Source of the DNA: Alopecurus myosuroides
Lineage: Eukaryota; Streptophyta; Magnoliopsida; Poales; Poaceae
Reading direction: 5' to 3'
Assembly: GCA_028641055.1 (NCBI GenBank)
Contig: CM054057.1
Coordinates: forward strand, 726,922,484-726,986,483
DNA length: 64,000 nt
Shown here one piece after another: positions 35,462 to 45,081 of the stretch. Below the pieces are notes generated by a model, which saw nothing but the letters and a program-made list of their open reading frames with translations, was not told where the DNA came from and made no database searches. Position 1 is the first letter of the stretch; each line of letters begins with the position of its first letter. The position numbers and the translations under genes were made by a program.

Positions 35462-36075
35462 GTTCAATTCTATGTAAACATCTTTTGAGATCATGAAATA
35501 AAGTTGTCGGAATGCAGTCATCCATATTCTTTATAAGTTCAAAGTGTTTCCGCCTCATCTATTTCCCAATGATCTTACAAATTTCTCAACGTTAACCCGA
35601 ATTGTGCTTGCGTACTCGGCGTTACAAAACTGAATGATTTTTCAGCCTGATAACGGCTAAGGGAAACTTGAATTGCCTGCGTGCCCAAGTTTCACTTAAA
35701 ACTTTCCTTGTTTTCTCTAAGTCTTATCTGATTGTGTGTGTTGGGTTACTGGAACTAGTTAGTAAAAATGCCTTTAGCATGGTCCATGTTTCCGAGTTTC
35801 AAAACTGCTTGGTTCGTCCCCAGTTACTCGGCATGAAGATCCATATTGCTATTTGAGCCATTTCAAACACTAAGGACAGTTAAAGCATATACACCAGAGA
35901 ACTTAGAAGATAAAGGAATGATAAAATCCAAAAAACTTGCAAATAATTTCATAATTTAAACTGCAAAAGACGGAAGTTTCATTCATACAAAAAGAAGCAT
36001 TACATTTTGGATTACATTGAAAGAATGGTAATGCTCCTATTGTCTACTTTTGCTATCCAGGTTCAAGATAACCCT
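35462..36075. other. Spacer between pol and the antisense gene
   Basis: It starts with a 3'-UTR-like stretch. A small plus-strand ORF at 35,668-35,856 has no recognisable feature. Both transcription units converge here. Confidence 0.5.
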
Positions 36076-39029
36076 TCAAGCATCTGACTCCTCCTCGCTG
36101 CTTTCGTCTTCGGGGATCGGAGGGATCTCCTCTTCTGGATAGTTGACGGAGATATTCACCATGGAGGCAATCTGGGTGGCGTGGCCTTTGACTTCACCAA
36201 AGATGGTGTTTCGCTGAATATCCGTGTATCCTTGAGGGACACCGGACGCCACGCGCCAAGATTTGGCAGTGGGGTAGTGCATGTGCATAAGGCCGAGAGC
36301 CATGCGCGCACCACCCCGTGCAGCGGAGCGAAGAAGGGACTCCTTGGACTCCGCCACCTCCATGATGGCACCCGGAAGTTTTTCAACCTCCGAGCATTCC
36401 CCAGATTTTTCGGGAAGAAACTTGTCTACCAGCTGCGTGGCAGCAGCCTTGAGCAAAGTCCATGTCTCCCCGAAAGCTCGGATGCCTGCAACCCGAGTGC
36501 CATCTGGGGTATCTCCTGTTTTTTCCAATAAAACACCCAAAAGGGTTAGACGGAAAAACAGAGAAAGCAAAACATGGACATATGATAAATGAGTCAGAGA
36601 TTTACCGATGAGCTTGTCGATCTCGGAAACTTCCTCCAGGCGAAGGTTCAGAGCGTCAGTCAAATCCTGAATGGTGGATTTGTCCTTCTCCGCCTGTTCG
36701 GAAGCCTTGGAATTGGAAATTCCAAGGGCCATGTTGCTGGCTTCCAGGTCTTGTTGTGCTTTCACAAGGTTCTTGTGAAGCTCAACATTCTCCTTGCGGA
36801 GAATTTCGGCATTGCCAGAATCTTCCGCTGCTTGTTTAGCCTGAGCTAATGCAGCTGAAAAGCAAGAAAAAAATCCGGGTTAGCCAGCTCCTCGGAAAAA
36901 ACTTAGGCAAATGATTGAATCGGAAATTTCAGAAGGAAAATGCTTACCTTGTGTTTCCGACAGTGCGAGCTTTGATGATTCCAGCTCTGCCTCCCTTTCT
37001 TCAAGAATAGAAAGAAGACTTCTAACTTCTTTATTCTTGATGGTGAGTTTCTTGAAAACTTCCATGTTGATGGCTTCGGAGGTTTGCTGAAACATAGCAA
37101 GGAGAAGAATGAGTACAAAAAACATCAAAGCAAAAAGCACGCATTTTGTTTAATGCTTGGGGGCTAGAGTTATATACCTGGCTCATGCGCTGCAAACCTG
37201 CCAAGTTTTCTTTAAACTCTTTCGCGTATTCCGCGAAGAGATTCCCGGCTGCGTCCAGGCCATCGTTGATAGCTTTGAAATCCTTGTCAAAGGTGGGAAT
37301 TTCCTCGTCAAAAGTCCGAGAAAATTTTCCCACCTCTGGAGCCGCCCTTTCCCTCGTGTCCGTGTCGGACACAACGGGCTGGTTGGGCTCTGGGGGCTTG
37401 GTGGTGGGGGCTGCAGTAGGCTCTTCCGCCATTGTGCGTGGCGTGTCCGGGGCGACGGCGGGAGAAGGTTGGCTGCCTCGGCTGGAAGAAACCTTGTGTT
37501 TCTTCAGCTTCTTCGGCTTCAGAGTGGAGGGCTGCAGGCTAAAAACAGAAAACCCGGAAAAGGTTAAAACACCGAAGATGGATGAAAAAAGTTCCCATGA
37601 AAGAAAACTCCAGAAGAAATAACCTGGAAGTGGCGACGGGGATTCCGTCAAGATCGATAATTTCTTCCGAGGAAGTTATCTTCTTGCGCTTGCGTCCACC
37701 TGTAGCGGCGTGCGCAGCGCGTCCAGCTCAGCCTCGGACACCAAGTCCGAATCTGAAAGATCCGCGAACTGTCGGACAAGCAAGATCAAAATCAGAAGCT
37801 AGGAAATCCGAGAAAAAATAAAACTGTACCCAAATGACTGAAAAATTACCTTGGGAACCGGATTTTCGGCCGTGTACATTGGCCGACTCGCCTCGTATTG
37901 GTCGCGCGATGCGACCAATTGGTTGATGCGCCGGCGAAGCTCCTTTGCGGGCCAATCCTTGGTGGTTGTCCGCATCGGATCCTTGACTCCCGTGTATTCG
38001 CACAGGAGACGGCGCTGTGGTTGGCTAGTGGCTGGATTCGCCTAATCAGCCAGCATAGAACCGTGTCCATGCCGGTTAGAGGCGGATCCATGGAGGTGAG
38101 CTTGGCGATGCGCCGCTTGATCTTTAGTAGATCTGGCGGCAGAACCTGGACGGCTTCCGTTCCCCAGTTATCCTGGGGAACTGCGGCAGAGTTCACGAAA
38201 GGTGGAACCCCGACAGCTTCCTTAGGGAAAGGCACGTCGGGGTGATAAAAGAAGGAACCCGTCCAAATTTGACGGATTCCGAAGTTTTTATCTTGGGGAA
38301 CCAATCTTCTCGGAATCTCCGAAGAGTGAAAGATATGGTCCCGCAAGTCGGGAGTGCGCCCTCCGAAGAGTTCCGCTTAACCCCGAAGCAGTAAGTCCAG
38401 AAATCTAACCTAGGTTCTAGCCCTAAGTAGCCCTCAAACAAAGCCTAGAAGCCGGCCATGTAGAGGATGGAATTGGGAGGAAGGTTATGGGGCTGGATGT
38501 TGTAGTGAGAAAGGATTTGGAGGAAGAAGGAAGAAGGTGGAAGTCCCATACCTCGAAGAAGGTGGGAACAGAGAAGGACCCTTTCGCCATTTTTTGGCGT
38601 AGGCTCGGTCTCGTCTTCTGGCAGCCGCCATTTCTTCTTAAGAACCAGGCCCTCCTTTTCCAAGTTGGAAGGAGAGCCGGGGGAATACTGCAGGCACTCC
38701 AGTTGCCTGCAGATTCCGCTTCCTCGTCTGCTCCGGCGGCGGCGGCGGTGGCGGCCTCCGCGGCGGCGAGTTCGTCGCCGAGGAGCTCGATCTTTTCCTC
38801 CGCCGTTTCAGGTGCAAACGGCGGGGTTGTCGCGGCACTCGATGTCGCTACGTCCGCGGCGGCGGAAGTGTTTTCTCCGCCCGCCGCGGAGGCCGTGGTC
38901 TTCTCCGGCACGTCGCCGGTGAGCTTGGGCGATCCCGGCTGCGGATCCAGATCGCTGATCAGCTCGTTGATGGCGGCGGGTCGGCGATGACGGCGAGGAG
39001 GCCATCTTGTGGCGTTGCGTTTCGGTGTG
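36076..39029 (-). pseudogene. Antisense multi-exon gene of the gypsy element (gypsy-type transposon domain, coiled coil)
   Basis: Minus-strand exons read, in order: an Ala-rich leader; a domain with KKKWRLPEDETEPTPKNGE, HLLRGMGLPPSSFF and PHNLPPNSILYM, then FEGYLGLEPRLDFW (about 38,190-38,665), which fits the plant putative gypsy-type transposon family (Pfam Transposase_28); a short acidic exon; a Pro/Thr-rich exon; coiled-coil exons (about 37,080-36,960 and 36,855-36,607); and a C-terminal exon ending PEDESSEEESDA at 36,076. Introns show GT/AG ends, for example about 36,606 to 36,515, where removal joins EIDKLIG to DTPDGTRVAG. An in-frame TAG near 38,447 and frame changes near 38,690 and 37,705 suggest this copy is damaged. 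Antisense extra ORFs are known in Tat-lineage gypsy elements such as Grande; function is unknown. Confidence 0.7.
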
Positions 39030-39071
39030 CTTGGATGCTGTGAGCGCCTGGGACAAGTGCTTTGCTCTCAA

Positions 39072-39542
39072 GCTCGCGTTCGCAGCAATGGCGTAGGCAG
39101 TGGGGGAGTGAGGAAAGTTTCCGATGAGGACGAGGGTGGCTATTTATAGCCGGAAAGCCGTTTAGATACGTGCCAACGGCTCTTTCGACCGTTGGATGTT
39201 CGACGCGTGTCGCTCGCCGGAAAATCCGGGAAATGAAACGACAGGGGAATGATGGCTATCTCCTCGTTTCCCGTGAGAATCTGTCAGAGATACGCTGAGG
39301 GGTTTCCCGCGTGAAACCGAGCGTCGCTTGCGTCAACATGATTAAGACGCTGACGTTAGAAGTTCCTTTTCCGCGAAGGATCGCGAGAAGAAAAGCCGGA
39401 TTTTCATGGTTCCGAGTTTTATGTTACCATCTCCTTCAAAAGGAAAGTAGAAAGAATCAAGACTGCTGAATCAAGATTTCCCGGACAAAATGTATTTGAC
39501 GAAAGACGGAGAATCAGAGTTTTGATCCTTCCTGGGGGCTAC
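39072..39542. other. Promoter side of antisense gene and polypurine tract
   Basis: It is upstream of the antisense gene. The phrase TATTTATAGCC near 39,140 reads on the minus strand as GGCTATAAATA, a good TATA box for the antisense transcript about 110 bases from its likely ATG. The right end CTGGGGGCTAC is the polypurine tract. Confidence 0.6.
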
Positions 39543-40109
39543 TGTCGGATATATACTGAATAGGGGTATAGAAGATGGTAGACAAAGAGCCGGACTACCA
39601 GGGTGGCCTACGTGGTAATGGGCTTAGGTCCATTGGGCGGCCCAGTAGTCCGACGCGCAGAAGCCGGATTCTAGAAGAACCCGGATCACGGCCCGCGTGA
39701 TCTGGCTTGGAGGAGAAGATGGATTCCTTGCTTTCCAAGTTACAAGTTAAACGTAGTCTTCTAGGTTTCTGATTCTGTAAGTCCTAATCCGGCTATTATA
39801 TAAAGCCGGACGGGAGATAGATAAAAATAGGTACAAGTTCTTTACCGCACAACAGAGAAGCTCTACGCAACTCGCCGGGAAGCTCATCCTCGTCGAGTAG
39901 CTAGATCTACACCCTCACATTGTAACCCTGTTAAACGGGCTTTAGTCCCAATTAGTGAGAAGTGCAGGAGTAGGTACGCCGTACTGTCGCGACGTACCGA
40001 ACCTGGGTAAAATCCCGTGTTCTGTGTTACTACGCTATCCCGTTACCCCACGTCTCTACCGTAGTCTCATGGCACCCCCGTCTATGAAAACTACTATGAT
40101 GTCTCGACA
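39543..40109 (+). repeat. 3' LTR, 567 bp
   Basis: It is the same length as the 5' LTR with no indels, and is followed directly by TCTTG. Confidence 0.96.
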
Positions 40110-40159
40110 TCTTGCATCCAATCTATGTTGTTCTACTGACATGGTTTATCAGTGTATGC

Positions 40160-40305
40160 CATACTATGTTCAGGCAAGTTTTATTGTCTTCCATGTTCCG
40201 ATCGAATTGTAACTCTAACTGCTCCACAATGTTCCTCCATACTATGTTCAGGCTTAAACCCATCATCTGGATCCTCGCTTGTAACTCTAACTGCTCCACA
40301 ATGAC
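40160..40305. repeat. Local tandem duplication at the end of the ACCase fragment
   Basis: TTGTAACTCTAACTGCTCCA recurs at about 40,207 and 40,279, and CATACTATGTTCAGG at about 40,161 and 40,233. The period is about 72 bp in both cases, so part of exon B was duplicated after capture. Confidence 0.85.
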
Positions 40306-40632
40306 CTTTTGGGCTTACAGACTGTGCTTCGTCCAAATCAAATTTAGTTGCAACAACTGATATTTCCTTCCAAGCGTGGTAGCCATCACCCTGTTACTTT
40401 CCATTAAAGCGTCTGATCTCTGCAATGATCCTTTTATTGATTAGTATGTAGGAAAGAAGAAAATCTCATAACCCATCAGATTGAAAAACTGACCTACCTG
40501 GGATGTTGTAGAGGGGGTATGCCCATTCCTACTACAACCTGAGATGCAGGCAAGTTTATTTCAGCGATCCATTCGGTCACAGGGCGTTCAACCTGTAATC
40601 TTGGATTAAGCTCCAGGAAATAATATTCGCAC
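40250..40632 (-). pseudogene. Acetyl-CoA carboxylase fragment, two exons of the biotin carboxylase domain
   Basis: Minus-strand exon A (about 40,632-40,498) reads [29 protein letters not shown] and GMGIP; exon B (about 40,419-40,250) reads EIRRFNGK, then WKEISVVATKFDLDEAQS, PKGHC and SEDPDDGFKP. Both match the biotin carboxylase part of plant multidomain (homomeric) acetyl-CoA carboxylase, which makes malonyl-CoA. A 78-bp intron with GT/AG ends separates them. Lesions are His to Arg in the conserved QVEHPVTE block, a small indel before the donor and a stop in exon B. Homology ends abruptly at the left in a local duplication. It is a captured or stranded fragment, not a gene. Confidence 0.85.
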
Positions 40633-40639
40633 AATAATT

Positions 40640-41745
40640 AGATATTTCAATGATTCCGACACATATCACTATAAAAAAGTAGTTCTTGAGTTCAAGACGC
40701 AACGTTAAAATATTTATTTATACAGAGTTAATACCCTGAAACTTGACTGTGCTTGAACTAAATATTTATGTTTTTTTCATACCATATGGGATGTTTGGCT
40801 ACTAGGTTGCAGAATAAGGCCTTGAATTGGAAAGGTATTTATACCTATCCATCATCAATTTGTAACACGGCATCATTATAAATTTAACTCTGGAGAATTC
40901 TATAGCCCTTATGTGAACCCTTTTTTGGTTTTAAACCTATGACGTACATTCAGATGTTTATTCCTGGAACAAAGCATGTATGAATGGTGGATTATCCATT
41001 CATCTCTAGACTGTTTATTTAATATAAAAATGTTCAGTGCTTCTATCCAATAAATTATTTTGTGTTGCGATGCTTATAGTGGCAATGGACTATTCATTCC
41101 TATGTTCTTTTGTGACAAATAATCTTTGATTTTTTACCCTGAAACACACATCTACTATGAATTTTATTGATCACCTTCAAATACATACTACATGCCTTTC
41201 TTTTGTACAGAGAAGAATTGCTTACAACAAGGATACATTACCTTTCCCGTAGCATTCAGTAGTCTTGCTATTTTTTCCAGTTGCGATTCAGTCCGCCGAG
41301 TGAGGTCAGTGCGGTGCTGTACGCCGGCGAGGGGTTGCCGGCCACCAGGATCTGAGGGCGGCGAGCCGAGCCACAAAAGACTGCTCATGCCGCTGTCGCC
41401 CACGCGCCTCGTTTGTGGAGGGGACGTCGGCTTGTCTGTCGGCATCGCCTCCACGCTTCCAGTACCTGGACTGCTGCCCAAAGGTGCATTTTTTAATGAC
41501 CGAACTAAATGCATCATATGATTCGTAGCAAGGTGCATGGATTCAGTTTAGCAGCACTTATCTGGAAACGCCACTGTTGGAAACTATGAATCATGTACCT
41601 GCTTTCGTTGTTTCTTGATGATCTGCTCCTATCTAGTTAATTAGGGCTACGTGTGCATGGAGGAAGAGCTTAACCACAATCCTTGTTGTAGTGCTCACTT
41701 TTTTTCCATCTTGCACAGCTTGTACTGATTAAATTTTTATTCTGT
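40640..41745. other. Intronic-looking DNA with one GC-rich island
   Basis: It is AT-rich on both sides of a GC-rich island at about 41,285-41,490 that has open frames on both strands (one minus frame reads SQLEKIARLLNATG). It could be another captured exon. I cannot name it. Confidence 0.4.
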
Positions 41746-41750
41746 AGGTG

Positions 41751-41994
41751 TGTTATGGCTACTAGGGTTTGAGAGGGAGAGAGAGAGCTGAGAGGGCGCG
41801 AGAGAGCCGGCCGTGGGGTCCTTTCCCACGGCCGGGCAAGAGGGGAAGGGTTTTCCTTCTTAATTCTTACTTGATTAGATTGATACATCTCCTCTCCATA
41901 TATAGAGAGCTTTACTTGACTCCCAAGCAAGTCTTACTTGACCCCTAAGCAAACCCTAAGACTAATGGGCCCAGGCCCATCACGTACTCTAACA
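41751..41994 (-). repeat. 3' LTR of the TRIM-like element
   Basis: TGTTATGGCTACTAGG ... GTACTCTAACA on the plus strand. It contains CCATATATAGAG, a TATA-like site for the minus strand. Confidence 0.93.
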
Positions 41995-42070
41995 CTACAC
42001 CCCACCTGGACATGCAGCTCGTCCTCGAGCTGCAACCTGACAACGATTCGACCCCACACAAACCTAACGC

Positions 42071-43186
42071 CTAAAAAAACAAGACTTTTACATCTCGGCT
42101 TATTTTATTGACCTGAAATAAGCTAGCCCGAATGAGACTCCGACTCTTTATTTTTGACTCCGAACGATAAGAGAATCCTCCGCGCGCCGAACTTGTGCGT
42201 TTGCAGCCCCCTGGATCCCAAAGACGCCATCGGGACCAAGGGAGCCCTCGCGGCGGCCGGCGGCGGAATGCAGTGCGCTCCTGTCGGTGACACCATGTCT
42301 TCTCCACGCCGGCTGAAGGTCGCCGCCCGTGGGAAAAACAGCATGCCCTCCGGACCGCATGCCCAATATTCCCCACGCAGCGGACGAGATCGAGGTTCGT
42401 TGCACCGCGAAGCGCAACTTGGAGGAGCTGCAGCTGCAAATCACGCATCTCCCGCACATGCCGACGCGCTAGGAGGCCGCGCGCAGCAGCCTGTAGCCTC
42501 ACCGCCGCTGACACGTCGTCTATAGCGATCCAAGCCGGACGCGGTGACGGCGACGGCTGGAACTTGATCGGTTGGATGGTTGTCATGGGACGGCGGTGGC
42601 GCTGCTGGGAACGAGGTCGTCGCAGTCCCGTCGTAGGGCATCCCATGCTGGAACGTGATGACTGGCGCCGTGGTCGCGGCCGAGGGCGGCGGCGGCGGCC
42701 CTGCGGGGGTCGGCGCCGGTGTTGCGACCATGGAGGACCCCCCGTGGAATGGCGCACCGTCGGGAGCGGCGTAAGTACCGGCGAAGCGGGAGGGTCCACC
42801 ATACTGTTGGGGTGGCGCCGGTGGTGACTGGATGTGCGGTGCGCCCAAGCTGCCGTATAGATCGGCCCGGAGACGGACAGCGGCAGCGGGGGCTGCAGCA
42901 GGTTGGTGTCGAGTGGCGGCGACGACAGCAGCCTGGCGTCGAGTGGCTCTGTCCGCTGGAGGAGCACGGCGATGGCGTGCTTGATGTCGGAGACCGACTC
43001 GGTCAGGTCGCGTAGGCGCGTGGAGAGCTCCTGGATCGAGAGGATGGGGGCGGGCTCCCGAGCCGGCGCGGCCGGGGCCGCAGACGCCGGCGGCGGCGCC
43101 ATGGTGGTGGGTGCGCCCGACGAGGCGATCGCGGCGGAGGCGGTGGACAGTCCCGAAGACATCACAACCGAGGAATCTGATACCAT
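42071..43186 (-). pseudogene. Gag-like ORF with a calmodulin-type IQ motif
   Basis: The minus-strand frame starts MVSDSSVVMSSGLSTASAAI two bases inside the 5' LTR edge, overlapping the primer site, continues Ala/Pro-rich with a short helix (IQELSTRLRDLTESVSDI), and later reads AAVRLQAAARGLLARR, a textbook IQ motif (LQxxxRGxxxR) at about 42,460-42,510. The middle part reads better in another frame (QYGGPSRFAGTYAAPDGAPF), implying two compensating frameshifts. It is probably a degenerate gag; the IQ segment may come from a host gene. IQ motifs bind calmodulin, but function here is speculative. Confidence 0.55.
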
Positions 43187-43187
43187 A

Positions 43188-43431
43188 TGTTATGGTTGGT
43201 AGGGTTTGAGCGGGAGAGAGAGAGCTGCGAGGGCGCGAGAGAGCCGGCCGTGGGGTCCTTTCCCACGGCCGGGCAAGAGGGGAAGGGTTTTCCTTCTTAA
43301 TTCTTGTTTGATTAGATTGATACATCTCCTCTCCATATATAGAGAGGTTTACTTGACTCCCAAGCAAGTCTTACTTGACCCCTAAGCAAACCCTAAGACT
43401 AATGGGCCCAGGCCCATCACGTACTCTAACA
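43188..43431 (-). repeat. 5' LTR of the TRIM-like element
   Basis: It has the same length and ends as 41,751-41,994. The minus-strand primer site TGGTATCAGA lies at 43,176-43,185. Confidence 0.93.
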
Positions 43432-43681
43432 AGGTGACTCAAAAAAGTATGTTCTTTTTTGAAATGTTTCCAAACATAATAACTGTTGGTTTTCACAGTT
43501 TTGATGCCAACTTACCTAATAGTCTCAACTCTTATAACATAATGAATCGTGTTTGCCATAAATTGCCACCATGTCTTGGTTCTATTTATGCTTTCCACAA
43601 GCGAATAAACAAATCTTGTTGGTTATATATGTTCTATAAGGTTAATTATTGATCACCTTACTTGCTACACTGGCTTCTTAG

Positions 43682-43806
43682 GCTGTGGTTAATGCTGGAA
43701 TTATTGGTCCTCTGGTACATCTGCTTCAAACGGCAGAGTTTGATATCAAGGAGGCTGCTTGGGCCATCTCGAATGCTACCTTGGGTGGTTCCCATGATCA
43801 AATCAA
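43682..43806 (+). pseudogene. Importin subunit alpha, single ARM-repeat exon
   Basis: The 125-bp exon encodes AVVNAGIIGPLVHLLQTAEF, then DIKEAAWAISNATLGGSHDQIK, which is the armadillo-repeat segment of plant importin alpha (nuclear-import adaptor that binds nuclear localisation signals). It is bounded by CTTCTTAG/GCTG and ATCAA/GTATGC, intact splice sites at places that fit the gene family. One Lys of the normal DIKKEAAW run is missing. No other importin exon is seen within several kilobases, so it is a captured or orphan exon on the strand opposite to the ACCase fragment. Confidence 0.85.
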
Positions 43807-44396
43807 GTATGCTCTCGTTCACTGCTGTCCAGCTTATGTGCAAATAGCGTGCTTGCCTTTATTTTGAGTTTGACCTAGAGCTGATGTTGCATATATATTG
43901 TCTAAATAGGTATTTGGTGACCTTCTCCTTTGCCCAGACCCAAGGAGTGTGCAGACAAGTGACACAGTTCATTCACCCACCACTGTCTTCCGTGTTGCAC
44001 GCATGATTTTTCCATTTAACTTGCACTTCATAGTTCATCCGACAAGAAGCATGATGCACGGCCCTTAGCTCGCGGCCTGCAAAAGTTAACGCAAACATTC
44101 CTTTTTACGCTTTGGAAGAGAAACATTGTGTAGTGAACTCGCACCATTGCTCATGTGGACTCGCTCGCATTCTTGTAGTTCAAGGATATTTCCCAGGAGT
44201 AGCCAACTCTTTTTCTTTGAACTGTTGGAGTAGCATACTTGTTGTAACGGCAGGAAGTACCAATCTGTTTAGTTTCGTGTACCTGTACAATATGGTTGTA
44301 AATTCTGGTATAAAGATGTGGAATATGTGATGCCAAATCATTTGCCACATTTAGAATTCTGTTTAATATGTAAGAATGTGATTTTGTATAATTTTG
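43807..44396. other. Noncoding DNA after the importin exon
   Basis: The first part is probably the following importin intron. I see no further ARM exon and no other gene. Confidence 0.45.
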
Positions 44397-44660
44397 CCAA
44401 AGTGCGACTAATTGAATTGGGTGCACTTTGCCGAAGTGCCACTAATTCAATTGGGACACTTTGCGCAATTGCATCTAGTAGTTTTAGTGGCACTTTAGCA
44501 AGTATTAGTGGCACTTTTGAAAGTGTCATTAGATAGACTTTTAGTGGCACTTTACCTTTTAGAGACACGATGATCGATCGGACACTTTGCTAAAGTGTCA
44601 CTAAAGTATTTTTAAGGGCATTAAGTACATATTTAATATTTAGGGGTATTTAAAAGTGTC
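44397..44660. repeat. Cluster of AAAGTG(C/T)CACTAA motifs in both orientations
   Basis: About ten copies of an AGTGGCACTTT / AAAGTGCCACTAA core occur within 265 bases, including a direct pair of a ~35-bp unit (AGTGC[G/C]ACTAATT[G/C]AATTGGG). Dense short motifs of this kind are typical of subterminal regions of DNA transposons (CACTA or similar). No clear terminal inverted repeat was found. Confidence 0.75.
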
Positions 44661-45081
44661 CCTAAACATCAACAGAGAGGGGCAGAGATGTTGATGCATA
44701 TTTTGTTCTTTCTCTTCGTAACCGTTTCAACTACTACTGCAAATTACCAGTGATCAAATCAAATCAAACGACATAAGATCTCCACTTGATCTGCACGGAA
44801 ATTGTTTAATCTGGCGCAGCAGGCGAGAGAATGCGATGCGCCGAGAGCTACTCCATTTATGTGTTGCAAAATGTCCCGTACGTACTTGTTTACTCCCGAA
44901 TGAAAAGGGAAGGCTCTAGCTCATACCCACATCCGAAGCATCTTCCGTCTATTATTATTTCGAACGGAAGGGAAGAGGAGAGCATCAGGTTCGCATAGTA
45001 ACGCCGCCGACTCCCACTTGAAATACAAGGTGTGCGCCTCTGCTGTGCTAGTGCTACGCTCTCGGGAGTAAGAAGTGCCCA
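44661..45081. other. Upstream region of the UGT gene
   Basis: It is AT-rich until about 44,800, then mixed. I see no strong TATA box at a standard distance; CCATTTATGTG near 44,850 is the nearest AT-rich candidate and is too weak to call. Confidence 0.4.

Larger units (their letters stand above)
30273..40109 (+). mobile_element. Complete, young Tat-like gypsy element lacking RNase H and integrase
   Basis: A perfect TCTTG duplication flanks it (30,268-30,272 and 40,110-40,114). The two LTRs are each 567 bp and differ at four positions by my reading. Primer site TTGGCGCCCACCGTCGGG follows the 5' LTR and a CTGGGGGCTAC purine tract precedes the 3' LTR. Plus-strand coding order is gag, zinc-knuckle position, protease, RT. 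After RT the reading frame ends without RNase H or integrase. A multi-exon gene on the opposite strand fills 36,076-39,029. Despite the recent insertion, gag-pol carries frameshifts and stops, so it was probably mobilised in trans. Confidence 0.95.
41751..43431 (-). mobile_element. Small complete LTR retrotransposon (TRIM-like), 1681 bp
   Basis: Two 244-bp LTRs (41,751-41,994 and 43,188-43,431) differ at eight positions by my count and are flanked by a perfect AGGTG duplication (41,746-41,750 and 43,432-43,436). On the minus strand the right LTR is followed within a few bases by TGGTATCAGA, an initiator-Met primer site, and the left LTR is preceded by the purine-rich CAGGTGGGGTGTAG. It has one gag-like frame with an IQ motif and no pol, so it is non-autonomous. 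It lies between the ACCase and importin fragments. Confidence 0.93.
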
